Shown here in pieces: positions 1 to 8,249 of a stretch of DNA of 11,379 nucleotides. Origin of the DNA: Coprinopsis marcescibilis (Eukaryota; Basidiomycota; Agaricomycetes; Agaricales; Psathyrellaceae); the NCBI GenBank assembly GCA_004369085.1, contig ML210613.1:1-11379 (forward strand), written 5' to 3'. Position numbers and translations under genes: made by a program. The notes under the pieces were generated by a model. It was not told the origin of the DNA and searched no databases. It saw only the letters and a list, made by a program, of their open reading frames with translations. Numbering within the stretch: position 1 is the first letter of the stretch; each line of letters begins with the position of its first letter.

Positions 1-39
1 TATTTACGGAAGTCCCCTCCTGAACCCATACCCCGTGAA

Positions 40-77
40 ATCCCATAACCTTGGGCTTCCCCCAACCGTTATGGGAT
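40..77. repeat. Imperfect palindrome / stem-loop upstream of CFT1
   Basis: ATCCCATAAC (40-49) is the exact reverse complement of GTTATGGGAT (68-77). Inside it TTGGG (51-55) pairs with CCCAA (61-65) around a five-base loop, with a small asymmetric bulge. That gives 15 possible base pairs in 38 bases. It lies about 230 bases upstream of the CFT1 start codon. It could be an RNA hairpin in the 3' end of an upstream transcript or in a leader, or a miniature-element remnant; the sequence alone does not decide. Confidence 0.6.
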
Positions 78-149
78 AAGACGGTGTCGACTGTAAGTAC
101 AAGTTGTCGAGCTCCGGTGGTCAGTGTTCATGGCGATACGATGATTACC

Positions 150-183
150 AGCCTGCCCTGAATCAGGTCACGTGAGGCAGGCT
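150..183. promoter_or_regulatory. Nested palindromes around a TCACGTGA (E-box / Cbf1-type) site
   Basis: AGCCTGCC (150-157) and GGCAGGCT (176-183) are exact inverted repeats. Between them, partly overlapping the outer arm, is CCTGAATCAGG (156-166), and next to it the perfect 8-base palindrome TCACGTGA (168-175). CACGTG is the known core site of bHLH factors, and TCACGTGA matches the yeast Cbf1/CDEI type. Its position about 135 bases before the CFT1 start codon fits a promoter element. Binding is inferred, not shown. Confidence 0.45.
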
Positions 184-309
184 TAGCAAATCGGACCCTT
201 TCTGACAAGCAAACGCAAAGCAGAGCTTTGCACTCTTTGTCGACTGGAATCAATCCAACGGTCTTTTTTTTCCGATTTTTCGAGTTGTGGTCTTGCGAAG
301 AAGAAGAAG

Positions 310-3300
310 ATGCTGCTGCTGCGACAGGATATACTTCCCCCCAGCGGAGTCGAGTTTGCAACCCACCTCCGGCTTACACCGTCTTGCGTCGAGGGGTTCG
401 ATGGCAGCAATGCCCCATCCACCTCTCCCACTCAAGCTACTGCTACTGCTGCTGCTGGTGCGGATCTCAGCACCCGACACGCGTTTGTTTCGCGTGTGAT
501 ATGTAATTTGGTGGTTGCGAGGAGTAATTTGTTGAGGATTTTTGAGGTGCGGGAGGAGGCTGCGCCGATTGTGGCGGGTGTGGAGGAGGAGAGGGAGAGG
601 CGGGCGCAGGTGCGGAGGGGGACTGAGGCGCTGGAGGGCGAGCTCATGATGGACTCGCACGGGGATGGATTTATCAGTGTCGGTGGGGTGCGTACACGTC
701 TTTCCTTTTACCATCCATTCTATTCTATTCTTTTATATTATTCTGTTATATTCTGTTATGATAAGACATGGATGATATGTATACTAACACCCCACACAGA
801 ACATGACCGCAACCCGCCCAACCGACCGCATCCCGACCATCACCCGGCTCTACCTCCTACGCTCGCACCTCCTCCACGGCACAATAACCGGGCTCGAAGC
901 CGTCTCGCTGCCCAGCACACGCGAGGACAAGCTCGAGCGGCTGGCGGTGTCATTCAAGGACGCCAAAGTGGCGTTGCTGGAGTGGTCGGACGCGGCGCAC
1001 GACCTGGTGCCGGTGAGCATCCACACCTACGAGCGCGCGCCGCAGCTGCTGGCCCCTGCGGCGCCGCTGTTCGTGCCCGCCCTCCGCGTCGAGCCGAATT
1101 CGCGCTGTGTGGGGCTGAGCTTGCCGAACCATAGTGTGGCGATTTTGCCGTTTGTGGTGGGTGGGGCGGAGCTGGGGGTGGAGGAGGAGGAGGGGTATAT
1201 GGATGAGGATGGGGAGGATGTTTATGGCTCGGGGGGTGCTGCTGATGGTAAAGGCAGTAATGCCACTGCCAATGCTACTGCCAATTCCAATGCAAATGCA
1301 ACTGCAAATTCAACTGCACCTGGAAATGCAAAAGGAAAACAGAAACCAAACACGAAACCAAAAACCAAGACGGGTGCGGCGCCCGCACCAACCACAGACG
1401 GGCAGATCCCGTACAACCCGAGCTTCATCCTGGACTTGGCGCAGCAAGTCGACACGGCCATCCGGAACGTCATCGACTTTGTCTTCCTGCCGGGGTTCAA
1501 CAGCCCAACGATGGCGGTGCTGTTCCAGACGGTGCAGACATGGACGGGGCGGCTCAAGGAGCACAAGGATACCACGCGGCTTGTTATTTTCACGCTCGAC
1601 CTTTCCACCTCCTCCACTTCCACTTCCAGCTCGGTGAATAACGGCGGTGGTGCGAGTGCGCTGGGGAATATGTACCCGGTGATATCGAGCGTGGAGAATT
1701 TACCGTCGGATGCGCTGGGCCTTGTGCCGTGCACGAAGGCGTTCCCGGGTGGTGTGGTGGTGTTGACGAGTAATGGGGTTGTGTTTGTGGATGGGATGAG
1801 TTCGGGGGGGAGTGGGAGGCGGGTGGGGTGTGCGATGAGTGGGTGGGCGGGGAGGGTTAGTGAGGTCTTTGATGGGGCTGCTGTCGCTTCCACGTCTGGT
1901 GGTGTGAATGTGAATGCGAATGCGATGGTGGTGGATGAAGTGGATGGCTCTGCGCTGGACCCTGATTCGCGCGGGGCTTTCTCCTCTACGTCTGCGCCTG
2001 TGGGTGAGGGGAAGGAAGACCAAGTGCTGAGCCTCGAAGGCGCGCGAGGGGTGTTCATATCGGACAAAACGCTGTTGGTGGTGCTTAAAGACGGGAGCAT
2101 GCATAAAGTGGAGGTGGAGGCGGACGGGCGGAATGTGAAGGCGTTGGTGTGGGGTGTGGGCGGGGTTGGGCGTGTGGCGGGGGCGTGTGTTGTTCGGAGG
2201 ATTGATGATGCGGGTTCTGTGGGGGGTGGTAATGAATTTGGTGCTGGTGGGGTAGGGACGGGGGCGGGGGAAAAGGGAGAAAGGGAAAGGGAAAAGGAAG
2301 AAGGGTGTTGGGTGTTTGTGGGCAGTACGGTTGGGCCTAGTGTTTTGCTTAGGGTTGGGTATGAGGAGGAGGTTTTGGAGGGTGAAGAAGAGAAGGTTGA
2401 GGAGGATTATGATATGGATTTGTATGTTGATGATGATGGTGCGTTTATTCCTTTTTCCTCTGTGGATTATATATTGGGTATTGATGATGGACGATTTGGT
2501 ATTTAGATTTGTATGGGGATTCGTCAAAGGTGGTGAGCAAGAGCGATGTGATGTCGTCTGTTCGGGTGGGTGATGGTGCGGGTGGTGGGGCGGGGAAGAA
2601 GTATAGGACGGTGGTCAAGTTGAGTTTGGGGGATGCGTTGGATGAGTATGGGCCTATTACTGATTTGACGTTTTCGTTGGCTGGTGATGGGGTGAGTACT
2701 AGTTTTTGTTTTTGTTTTTGCTTTCGTGTTTTGGGATTTGGGATTTGCATTTGTGGTTTATCAAGTTCATCCCCGTTTTCACATCCATACTACTCCTTTT
2801 CGTTTCGTCTCTTTCCGTCAGATCAAAAACTAGAAACTAGAAACTGATCGCTATGCAACAGGACCGAACTGTACCGGAACTGGTAGCCACGACGGGGTCG
2901 GGGCTCGTGGGTGGTTTTACGCTCTTTCAGCGTGATTTGCCGGTACGGACGAAGAAGAAGCTGTTGGCGCTGGGTGGGTCGCGCGGGTTGTGGAGTTTGC
3001 CTGTGCGGCTTGGGGGGAAGGTTGGTGGTGCGGTGAGGGGTGCTGCCGCTGGTGGTACTTCTGGTGGTGTGGGAGGGACGGGAGGGGTGGAGGGGATGTG
3101 GGATACGGTTGTGTTGAGCACGGATGCTACGCCGTCGCCGGGGCTGAGTCGGGTGAGTCTTGTCTTTTGCCTTTCGTTGTGGTTTGGAGAGGGATATATG
3201 CTGATTGGGATGTAGATTGCGACTAGGGTTGTGGGTGGTGGTGCTGGGCATCGGGATGGGTATAGGGATTTGTATAGGGATTCTTCTCAACGGGAGCGTG

Positions 3301-6300
3301 AACAAAGGGAAAGAGAAAGTGGAGGCAAGGATTTGGTGATTACGACGCGAGTTTCGGGGACTAGTGTTGGTGCTGCGCCGTTCTTCCAGAAGACGGCGGT
3401 TTTGGTGGTCATGACGAATGCGATCAAGGTTTTGGAACCTGGTGAGTACTTTTTTTTTGTGTGGTTGGGTTTGGAGGGTGTTTCTGCGGATTGTTTTTAC
3501 TTTTATTTGATGTGGACTAGATTGCTGATTACATTCCATCCACCCTATCTAGACGGTACGGAACGACAGACGATACAAGATATGGACGGCAAACTGCTAC
3601 GCCCCAAGATCAGGGCGTGCAGCATCAACGACCCGTTCGTGCTCATCGTGCGCGAGGATGATAGTTTGGGGCTGTTCATTGGTGAGACGGAGCGGGGCAA
3701 GATTCGGAGGAAGGATATGTCGCCTATGGGTGATAAGGTGCGTTTTTTGTTTGGGGTTGGGAAGAAGAGATGAGAAAGGATGTCATGCTGATTGGGTTTT
3801 TGATTTTTTTTTGGTGTTGTGTTGCTGTCTATGCTGGTCTATGTTACTTACCCCTGCTGTTCGATTCTGTTCTCTTTGCCGTTCCCCTGCCGTTCCCCCT
3901 GCCGTTCCCCCGTTGTTCCCCTTGCCATCCTCCTGCCGTTCCCTCTGCCGTTCCCCCTGCCGTTCCCCCGCTGTTCCCTCCGCTGGTCCCCCTGCTGCTC
4001 TTCCGCTTATCGCCTATTTACATGCAACTCCTACTTGCCGGCTCCAGGCCTCACGATATCTGGCCGGATGCTTCTTCACAGACACAACTGGCCTATTCGC
4101 CAAGCAGTTCCGACAGGCCAGTGGAGGTGGACTGGAGGGTGCAGTCGGATCGTCGACTCTGCAGAGCGTGATCAATCCGGGAGGAAGCATGACCCAGTGG
4201 TTGTTGCTTGTTCGGCCTCAGGGAGTTATGGAGGTGCGTTTATTTTTCGTCCTCTCGCGAAACATGACTGATGATGGCCATTTTTGTGCGATGTAGATAT
4301 GGACGTTGCCCAAACTCACGCTGGCGTTTAGCTCTGAAGGACTGAACACGGTGGACAATGTCCTAGTTGACTCGGGCAGTGGACCGGGCGTGAGTCCGCC
4401 CATTGATACCCCCAGGAAACCTCAAGATTTTGATGTGGAATCGATTTTGGTCGCTCCGATTGGGGAGGATAGGCCTGGGTTGCATCTATGTGTGAGTACT
4501 GTTTTATCTTTCTTTCGGTTCTCGGAGAGGAATGGTTGGGCTGGGATTGTTGTGTTTCGGGTTCATTGGTCTGTTTCGTTCGTGAATGATGATATGTGTG
4601 TTTCATGGCTGCCCCTGAAAATCCTTTGCTTCGTGTTTTTGCTTCCATGTTTCGACCTCGCGTTTCGTTCTGGGCTATTTTGGGCGTGTTTCGGTGCTAT
4701 TTATGGATGGCGTGTTGGTTCTCACGTGTTGGTCGGACGAGGACTGCCGTCGGCTTTTCGGTCCTGGGTTCGATGGGCGGGCATCCAACCCTTGCGCCGC
4801 TTGGAAGGACTGTGCGGTGCTGGCGAGGTTTCCGGGCCTATAGACCCTTATTTGTCTGGCAGGCGCTGGGTTCTGGGATATTAACCACCCCAGATTCACC
4901 GATTATGATGCCCCAGAACGGCAAGGGTGGTGGTGGTCTTTTAACCTCATCACATTAATTATATTGCCAGTGTTGCCCTTTTCATACTCGTATGGTGGCT
5001 TCTCTCACGTTTATTGCCTAGTCCTATACATGTTCGTGGTCATCATCCACGGCATATTCATGGCCGCCTTGCTCCTTCACATTCATTGCCTAGTCTATCC
5101 ACGGCCATGTTTGTTGTTCACATTTTTTACATGGCTTAAAGCTTTTCTTTCCTTCTTCATTTGGTCTTTGTGCCCGTCGGCCTTTTTACCGTCGAGATGG
5201 ACGATCATGCTAACCTAACCTTGACCCACCTTTTGACAGGTCTTTTTGCGGTCAGGACAGTTGACGATCTACGAGGCCTTGTCGCTGGGCAGTCAAATGA
5301 CCGAGCTTCCGCCGCCCACTGCTTCGCCTCCTTCGCCCACGACGGCTTCTTCCGTGTCTCAGAAACGAACGTCGTATCTCGATGTAAAGTTTGTCAAGGT
5401 TCAGAGCATGGCGTTTGTGATCCAGCGGTCGGATGGGGAGCAGGATCCTGGCTCTTCGTCCGCCGGTGGTGCATCTCTGGCGACTTTGGGACAACACCAA
5501 GCGGGTGCTGCGCCGAATCTAGCCACCGGGGCGCCCGGACCAGGCCCGAACGCGAGCAGCATCCTTGCCGAGCAGAAGAGGATCAACAGGGCGTTTGTGC
5601 CGTTTGAGACGCAGCCTGCCGGGTCTTCGAGCGTGTACTCTGGTGTGTTCTTCACTGGTGACCGACCGAACTGGATTTTTGGTACGAACCATGGAGGCGT
5701 CAAGATTTACCCAAGCGGACATGCGGTCGTGAACGCGTTCACGCCGTGTTCGTTGTGGGAAAGCAGAGGTGACTTTTTGCTTTACACCGAAGAGGTGAGC
5801 TGTTCGCTTTTGGGTTTAGGTTTGATCGGGCTCGTCGTTTGCTTGGGTAGTTTTGTTTTTGCCTGATGTGGTTCTGTGATTTGTGAAGATGGGCACGGGC
5901 TGACTGTGTGACTCTTTTTCCTCTTCCTTTCCGTTTTGCCTCTTTTTTAGGGCCCTCGACTGTTGGAGTGGTTGCCTGATTTTAGCTATGATGGACCGCT
6001 TCCGGCGCGTTCCGTCCCACGAGGTCGATCGTATTCGAATGTGTTGTTCGATCCGAGTACGTGCCTTATCGTCGCTGCGTCGTCTCTGCAGGCCAAGTTT
6101 GCGAGCTACGACGAAGATGGGAACAGGGTGTGGGAGCCTGATGGTAAGCCGTTTTGCGTTGTTGTTTAGCTGGAGCAGCTTTGAGCTTGTGATCTTTAGC
6201 TCCCAATGTCTCTGACCCGCTCACGGATACCTCGGCTTTGGAGCTCATTTCGCCGAACAGTTGGGTCACTATGGATGGGTAAGTCGCTATTTGGTCTTGG

Positions 6301-7926
6301 GCAAGGTGGAGAGCTGACGCCGGTTTTCTCGGTTGTTTCTTTGTTATAGGTTTGAGTTTGCCACAAACGAATTTATCAATGATATTTCGATCGTGACGTT
6401 GGAGACTGCTGCTACCGAGACTGGGACGAAGGACTTTATTGCGGTCGGCACGACTATTGATCGTGGAGAAGATTTGGCGGCAAAGGGAGCTGTAAGTTTT
6501 TGGTTCTATATTGGTCATGGATTTCCTGTTCATTAACTCTGCTTCTTATTCTTAGGCGTATATCTTTGAGATCGTAGAGGTCGTTCCAGACCCGGAGATC
6601 GCGCCTACACGGTGGTACAAGCTTCGGCTGCGGTGCCGTGATGACGCCAAAGGGCCTGTTACAGCTGTGTGCGGCTTCCATGGCTATCTCGTTTCCTCGA
6701 TGGGACAAAAGGTGAGAGCGAAATCTTTTTTCGTAAGCGACGCTCTTCGAGCGCCGTTGAGAGTTAATAGCGACTTGAGCTAACGTTTTGCCTAGATATT
6801 TGTACGGGCGTTTGACTCGGATGAACGCCTCGTGGGTGTTGCGTTTTTGGATGTCGGCATCTACGTCACGTCTCTGCGCGTGTTGAAGAACCTGCTACTC
6901 ATTGGTGACGCTGTGAAGAGCATCATGTTTGTCGCGTTTCAGGTTCGTACTTTTATTCTTTTCCAGTCTTCTGACTGTGGTGGTGGGCCTCGTGGACAAC
7001 CCTGCTGACTAGAGTGTTTCGTGTTTCTTTGTCGTTACAGGAAGACCCATACAAGCTCATATTGTTGGCAAAGGATCCCAGCCACCATTGTGTGACGAGA
7101 GCCGACTTTTTCTTTGCCGATGGGCAGATGGCACTCGTTGCGGGAGATGAGGAGGGCATCATGCGAGTGTACGAGTATAATCCTCATGGTGCGTTACACG
7201 GCGTCTTCTTCATATTCGCCACCTCCGTCTGTGTGAAGCTCCGATCGCTCATATATGACCCTTTTTTTGTTTTATTTTTATTTTTGTTTGTGTTTGGGAT
7301 GGTAGACCCCGAGTCGAGGGATGGCAGACACCTGCTGCTTCGGACAGAGTTCCATGGACAAGTGGAGTACCGCACCTCTGTGACGATTGCTCGGAGGGAT
7401 AAGGAAGACCCGTCGATACCTCAATCGAAACTTCTTATTGGTACGTTGTCCTCTTGGTGTTCCGCACGGCTGTTTGCATTGCAGCCGCTCGTTTATGATC
7501 GTTCAATTTTGCACTAATGCTAATGCGGGATGCTTTATGAAATGGGCAGGGTCCACCGACGGTTCCTTATCTTCGTTGACGCCTGTTGATGAGCATGCGT
7601 TTAAACGGCTGCAGCTTCTTCAGGGCCAGTTGACTCGGAACATCCAGCATGCGGCTGGCCTTAATCCCAAGGCGTTCAGGTGAGTGGCTGCTGTGTTTGC
7701 ATTGCCACTCGGATTTAGTTCTGACCGGTGGCCTCGTGTGTTCATTTATAGGATTGTGAAGAATGATTATGTGTCGAGGCCGTTGTCGAAGGGTGTGCTG
7801 GACGGGACGTTGTTGGCGCATTATGAGACCCTGCCAATACCGAGGCAGAATGAGATGACGAAGCAGATAGGGACAGAAAGGTGGACTGTCTTGAAGGATT
7901 GGATTGCGTTGACTGGGCCTTGGTAG
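310..7926 (+). CDS. CFT1: CPSF160/Cft1, cleavage and polyadenylation factor large subunit (18 exons)
   Basis: Scaffold subunit of the nuclear pre-mRNA cleavage/polyadenylation factor, which in the family holds the poly(A)-signal-reading module. Exons: 310-687, 800-2438, 2507-2691, 2862-3152, 3216-3441, 3553-3737, 4048-4233, 4297-4491, 5240-5794, 5951-6143, 6200-6278, 6350-6491, 6556-6711, 6796-6942, 7041-7188, 7306-7440, 7550-7679, 7752-7926. They sum to 5,145 bases, 1,714 residues plus stop, with every junction in phase. Family landmarks seen in order: ILPPSGVEFA (residues 8-17), SFKDAKVALLEWSDA (about 175-190), GGFTLFQRDLP (exon 4), STDATPSPGLSR at the exon 4 end, MTNAIKVLEP (exon 5), SRYLAGCFFTDT (exon 7), FLRSGQLTIYEAL (exon 9), and the C-terminal CPSF_A domain (about 1340-1690) with CRDDAKGPVTAVCGF, FVAFQEDPYKL and QLLQGQLTRN. 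Usual length is about 1,350-1,450; the excess is low-complexity insertion, mainly in exons 2, 4, 5 and 9. The start at 310 is chosen by the N-terminal match; no in-frame ATG was seen just upstream. Exon boundaries are predictions. Confidence 0.95.
688..799 (+). other. CFT1 intron 1
   Basis: Donor GTGCGT at 688, branch-like TACTAAC at 782-788 and acceptor ACACAG ending at 799. Removal joins ...ISVGG to NMTATRP... in phase 0. The branch site is 11-14 bases from the acceptor, as is usual for short fungal introns. Twelve of the 17 CFT1 donors begin GTG (five GTGCGT, seven GTGAGN); only three are GTAAGN. Confidence 0.9.
1259..1330 (+). repeat. Coding minisatellite, six 12-base units in CFT1 exon 2
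   Basis: Six consecutive in-frame 12-base units, consensus AAT GCN ACT GCN, encode the tetrapeptides NATA, NATA, NSNA, NATA, NSTA and PGNA. A Lys/Thr/Pro-rich stretch follows. The array falls in a variable loop of the first beta-propeller region, between a conserved SVAILPF segment and the conserved IPYNPSFILDL segment, so it probably extends a surface loop rather than the fold. The period of 12 keeps the frame. Confidence 0.85.
1804..3087 (+). other. Cluster of sense-strand G-quadruplex motifs in CFT1 exons 2 and 4
   Basis: Five stretches satisfy G3+N1-7 repeated four times on the coding strand: 1804-1828, 1841-1856, 2151-2170, 2249-2270 and 3071-3087. The tightest is 1841-1856, with three single-base loops; 3071-3087 has loops of 1, 2 and 1. 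All lie in Gly/Val-rich, poorly conserved parts of the protein, so they could arise from G-biased codon choice. As RNA they could fold in the transcript. Folding is inferred. Confidence 0.7.
2692..2861 (+). other. CFT1 intron 3 with competing acceptor sites
   Basis: Donor GTGAGT at 2692. A pyrimidine tract ends in CAG at 2821, but using it puts an in-frame TAG four codons later. Further AGs follow at 2833 and 2840, in a repeated AAACTAG. The CTGAT branch-like site at 2844-2848 and CAG at 2859-2861 give the junction assigned here, which continues with DRTVPELVATTGSG, the conserved segment. The 2840 acceptor is also in frame and would add seven residues. The choice of 2861 is likely but not certain. 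Confidence 0.75.
3249..3284 (+). repeat. Short coding repeat, three 12-base units (xRDx) in exon 5
   Basis: Three in-frame 12-base units encode HRDG, YRDL and YRDS; the second and third share TATAGGGATT exactly. A run of Arg/Glu-rich residues follows (QREREQRERE). Together they insert about 30 charged residues between the conserved SRIATR and DLVITTR segments of Cft1. Confidence 0.7.
3738..4047 (+). other. CFT1 intron 6, long and minisatellite-bearing
   Basis: Donor GTGCGT at 3738, acceptor CTCCAG ending at 4047, 310 bases. Removal joins ...MSPMGDK to ASRYLAGCFFTDT in phase 0, the expected Cft1 continuity. About 40% of the intron is the pyrimidine-rich repeat listed separately. Retention would hit a TGA at 3771. 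Confidence 0.85.
3877..4004 (+). repeat. Intronic minisatellite, 11-12 base units (TGCCGTTCCCCC)
   Basis: Units starting with TGCCG begin at 3877, 3888, 3900, 3934, 3946 and 3958, mostly TGCCGTTCCCCC. They are interspersed with degenerate units at 3912 (GTTGTTCCCC), 3923, 3970 (GCTGTTCCCTCC), 3982 and 3993. The block starting at 3877 is echoed 57 bases later at 3934, which suggests a higher-order duplication. The array is almost pure pyrimidine plus G on this strand and lies in the distal half of intron 6, where it may act as a polypyrimidine tract. Confidence 0.9.
4492..5239 (+). other. CFT1 intron 8, outsized (748 bases)
   Basis: Donor GTGAGT at 4492, branch-like GCTAACC at 5210-5216, acceptor TTGACAG ending at 5239. 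Removal joins ...RPGLHLC to VFLRSGQLTIYEAL in phase 0, an unbroken conserved segment, so no exon is missing inside. It is 4 to 13 times longer than most other introns of the gene. It contains no recognised coding domain, tRNA or convincing snoRNA. It does hold an 11-base direct repeat ATTGCCTAGTC (5013-5023 and 5085-5095) and an inverted pair GTTCTGGG/CCCAGAAC near 4870 and 4912. Confidence 0.8.
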
Positions 7927-8249
7927 TGGAGGCTCTCTGACTTGCTAAAATTGACCGTTATGGTTGCTTATTATTGTATACACTTTGATATCTTTCGCGT
8001 TCGGTGTTCGTTCAAGTAAAATTGGTACTGTCAAATAATTACTAGTGCAATACGCATAATCCGATTCGCAATGTAATCCAACGCAAGTAGGGGTTTGGCC
8101 GAACTGGCTGCGAAATACAATCAATGTATTTCTCGTTGCGCTAACCCTATTCCCTTATCTTGAGGCCGAAACCGGAGTTCTTGGCTCGTTGGTAGATTAC
8201 GACTGTACAGGGCCTCGGGATGTAGGAGACAGTGCCATAGACCCTGTGA
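7927..8249. other. Convergent intergenic region between CFT1 and the membrane-protein gene
   Basis: CFT1 stops at 7926 and the minus-strand gene stops at 8250, so the two 3' ends share 323 bases. No ORF of note is seen. It is AT-richer than the flanking genes, with A/T-rich patches at 7966-7980 and 8016-8042 that could serve as poly(A) signals; no canonical AATAAA was seen for CFT1. A hairpin is listed separately. Confidence 0.6.
8112..8132. terminator. Hairpin between the convergent 3' ends
   Basis: GAAATACA (8112-8119) and TGTATTTC (8125-8132) are perfect inverted repeats with a five-base loop. It sits in the middle of the shared 3' region and would fold in either transcript. A role in 3'-end formation or limiting read-through is possible; eukaryotic genes do not need such a hairpin, so the functional label is tentative. 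Confidence 0.3.

Larger units (their letters stand above)
1..309 (+). promoter_or_regulatory. Upstream region and probable promoter/leader of CFT1
   Basis: No convincing coding sequence is seen here. Besides the two palindromes described separately, a T-rich tract at 262-280 (mostly T with a CCGA interruption) lies just before the purine-rich GAAGAAGAAG that abuts the start codon at 310. Pyrimidine tracts close to transcription starts are common in fungal promoters. No clear TATA box is visible. The transcription start cannot be placed from sequence. Confidence 0.4.

Noticed and set aside
93..151. Possible 5' leader intron (GTAAGT at 93, CCAG near 151)
   Set aside because: The donor is good, but the transcription start is unknown, the branch site is weak and the acceptor overlaps the palindrome; it cannot be supported without transcripts.
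250..714. Minus-strand ORF over CFT1 exon 1
   Set aside because: The sense frame encodes the recognisable Cft1 N-terminus; the antisense product is compositionally biased and motif-free.
1222..2100. Long minus-strand ORF (292 codons) opposite CFT1 exon 2
   Set aside because: It is the antisense of G-rich, low-complexity exon sequence; its product is Ser/Thr/Pro-rich with no motif, and the sense strand carries conserved Cft1 segments here.
1700..2527. Second long minus-strand ORF (275 codons) overlapping exon 2
   Set aside because: Its Thr/Pro/His/Asn-rich composition follows from the G/T-biased sense strand; no start context, introns or motif supports it.
2823..3539. Minus-strand ORF (238 codons) opposite exons 4-5
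   Set aside because: It crosses well-supported sense exons and introns and is only an antisense shadow of low-complexity sequence.
4583..4620. C-box-like ATGATGA followed by CTGA in intron 8, possible C/D snoRNA
   Set aside because: The spacing of about 30 bases is too short for a C/D snoRNA body, and no terminal stem is visible.
4766..4790. GGGTTCGATGGG in intron 8, resembling a tRNA B box
   Set aside because: No matching A box, acceptor stem or anticodon arm can be built around it.
4596..4958. Plus-strand ORF (120 codons) inside intron 8
   Set aside because: It has no recognised motif and lies fully within an intron whose removal restores a conserved protein segment.
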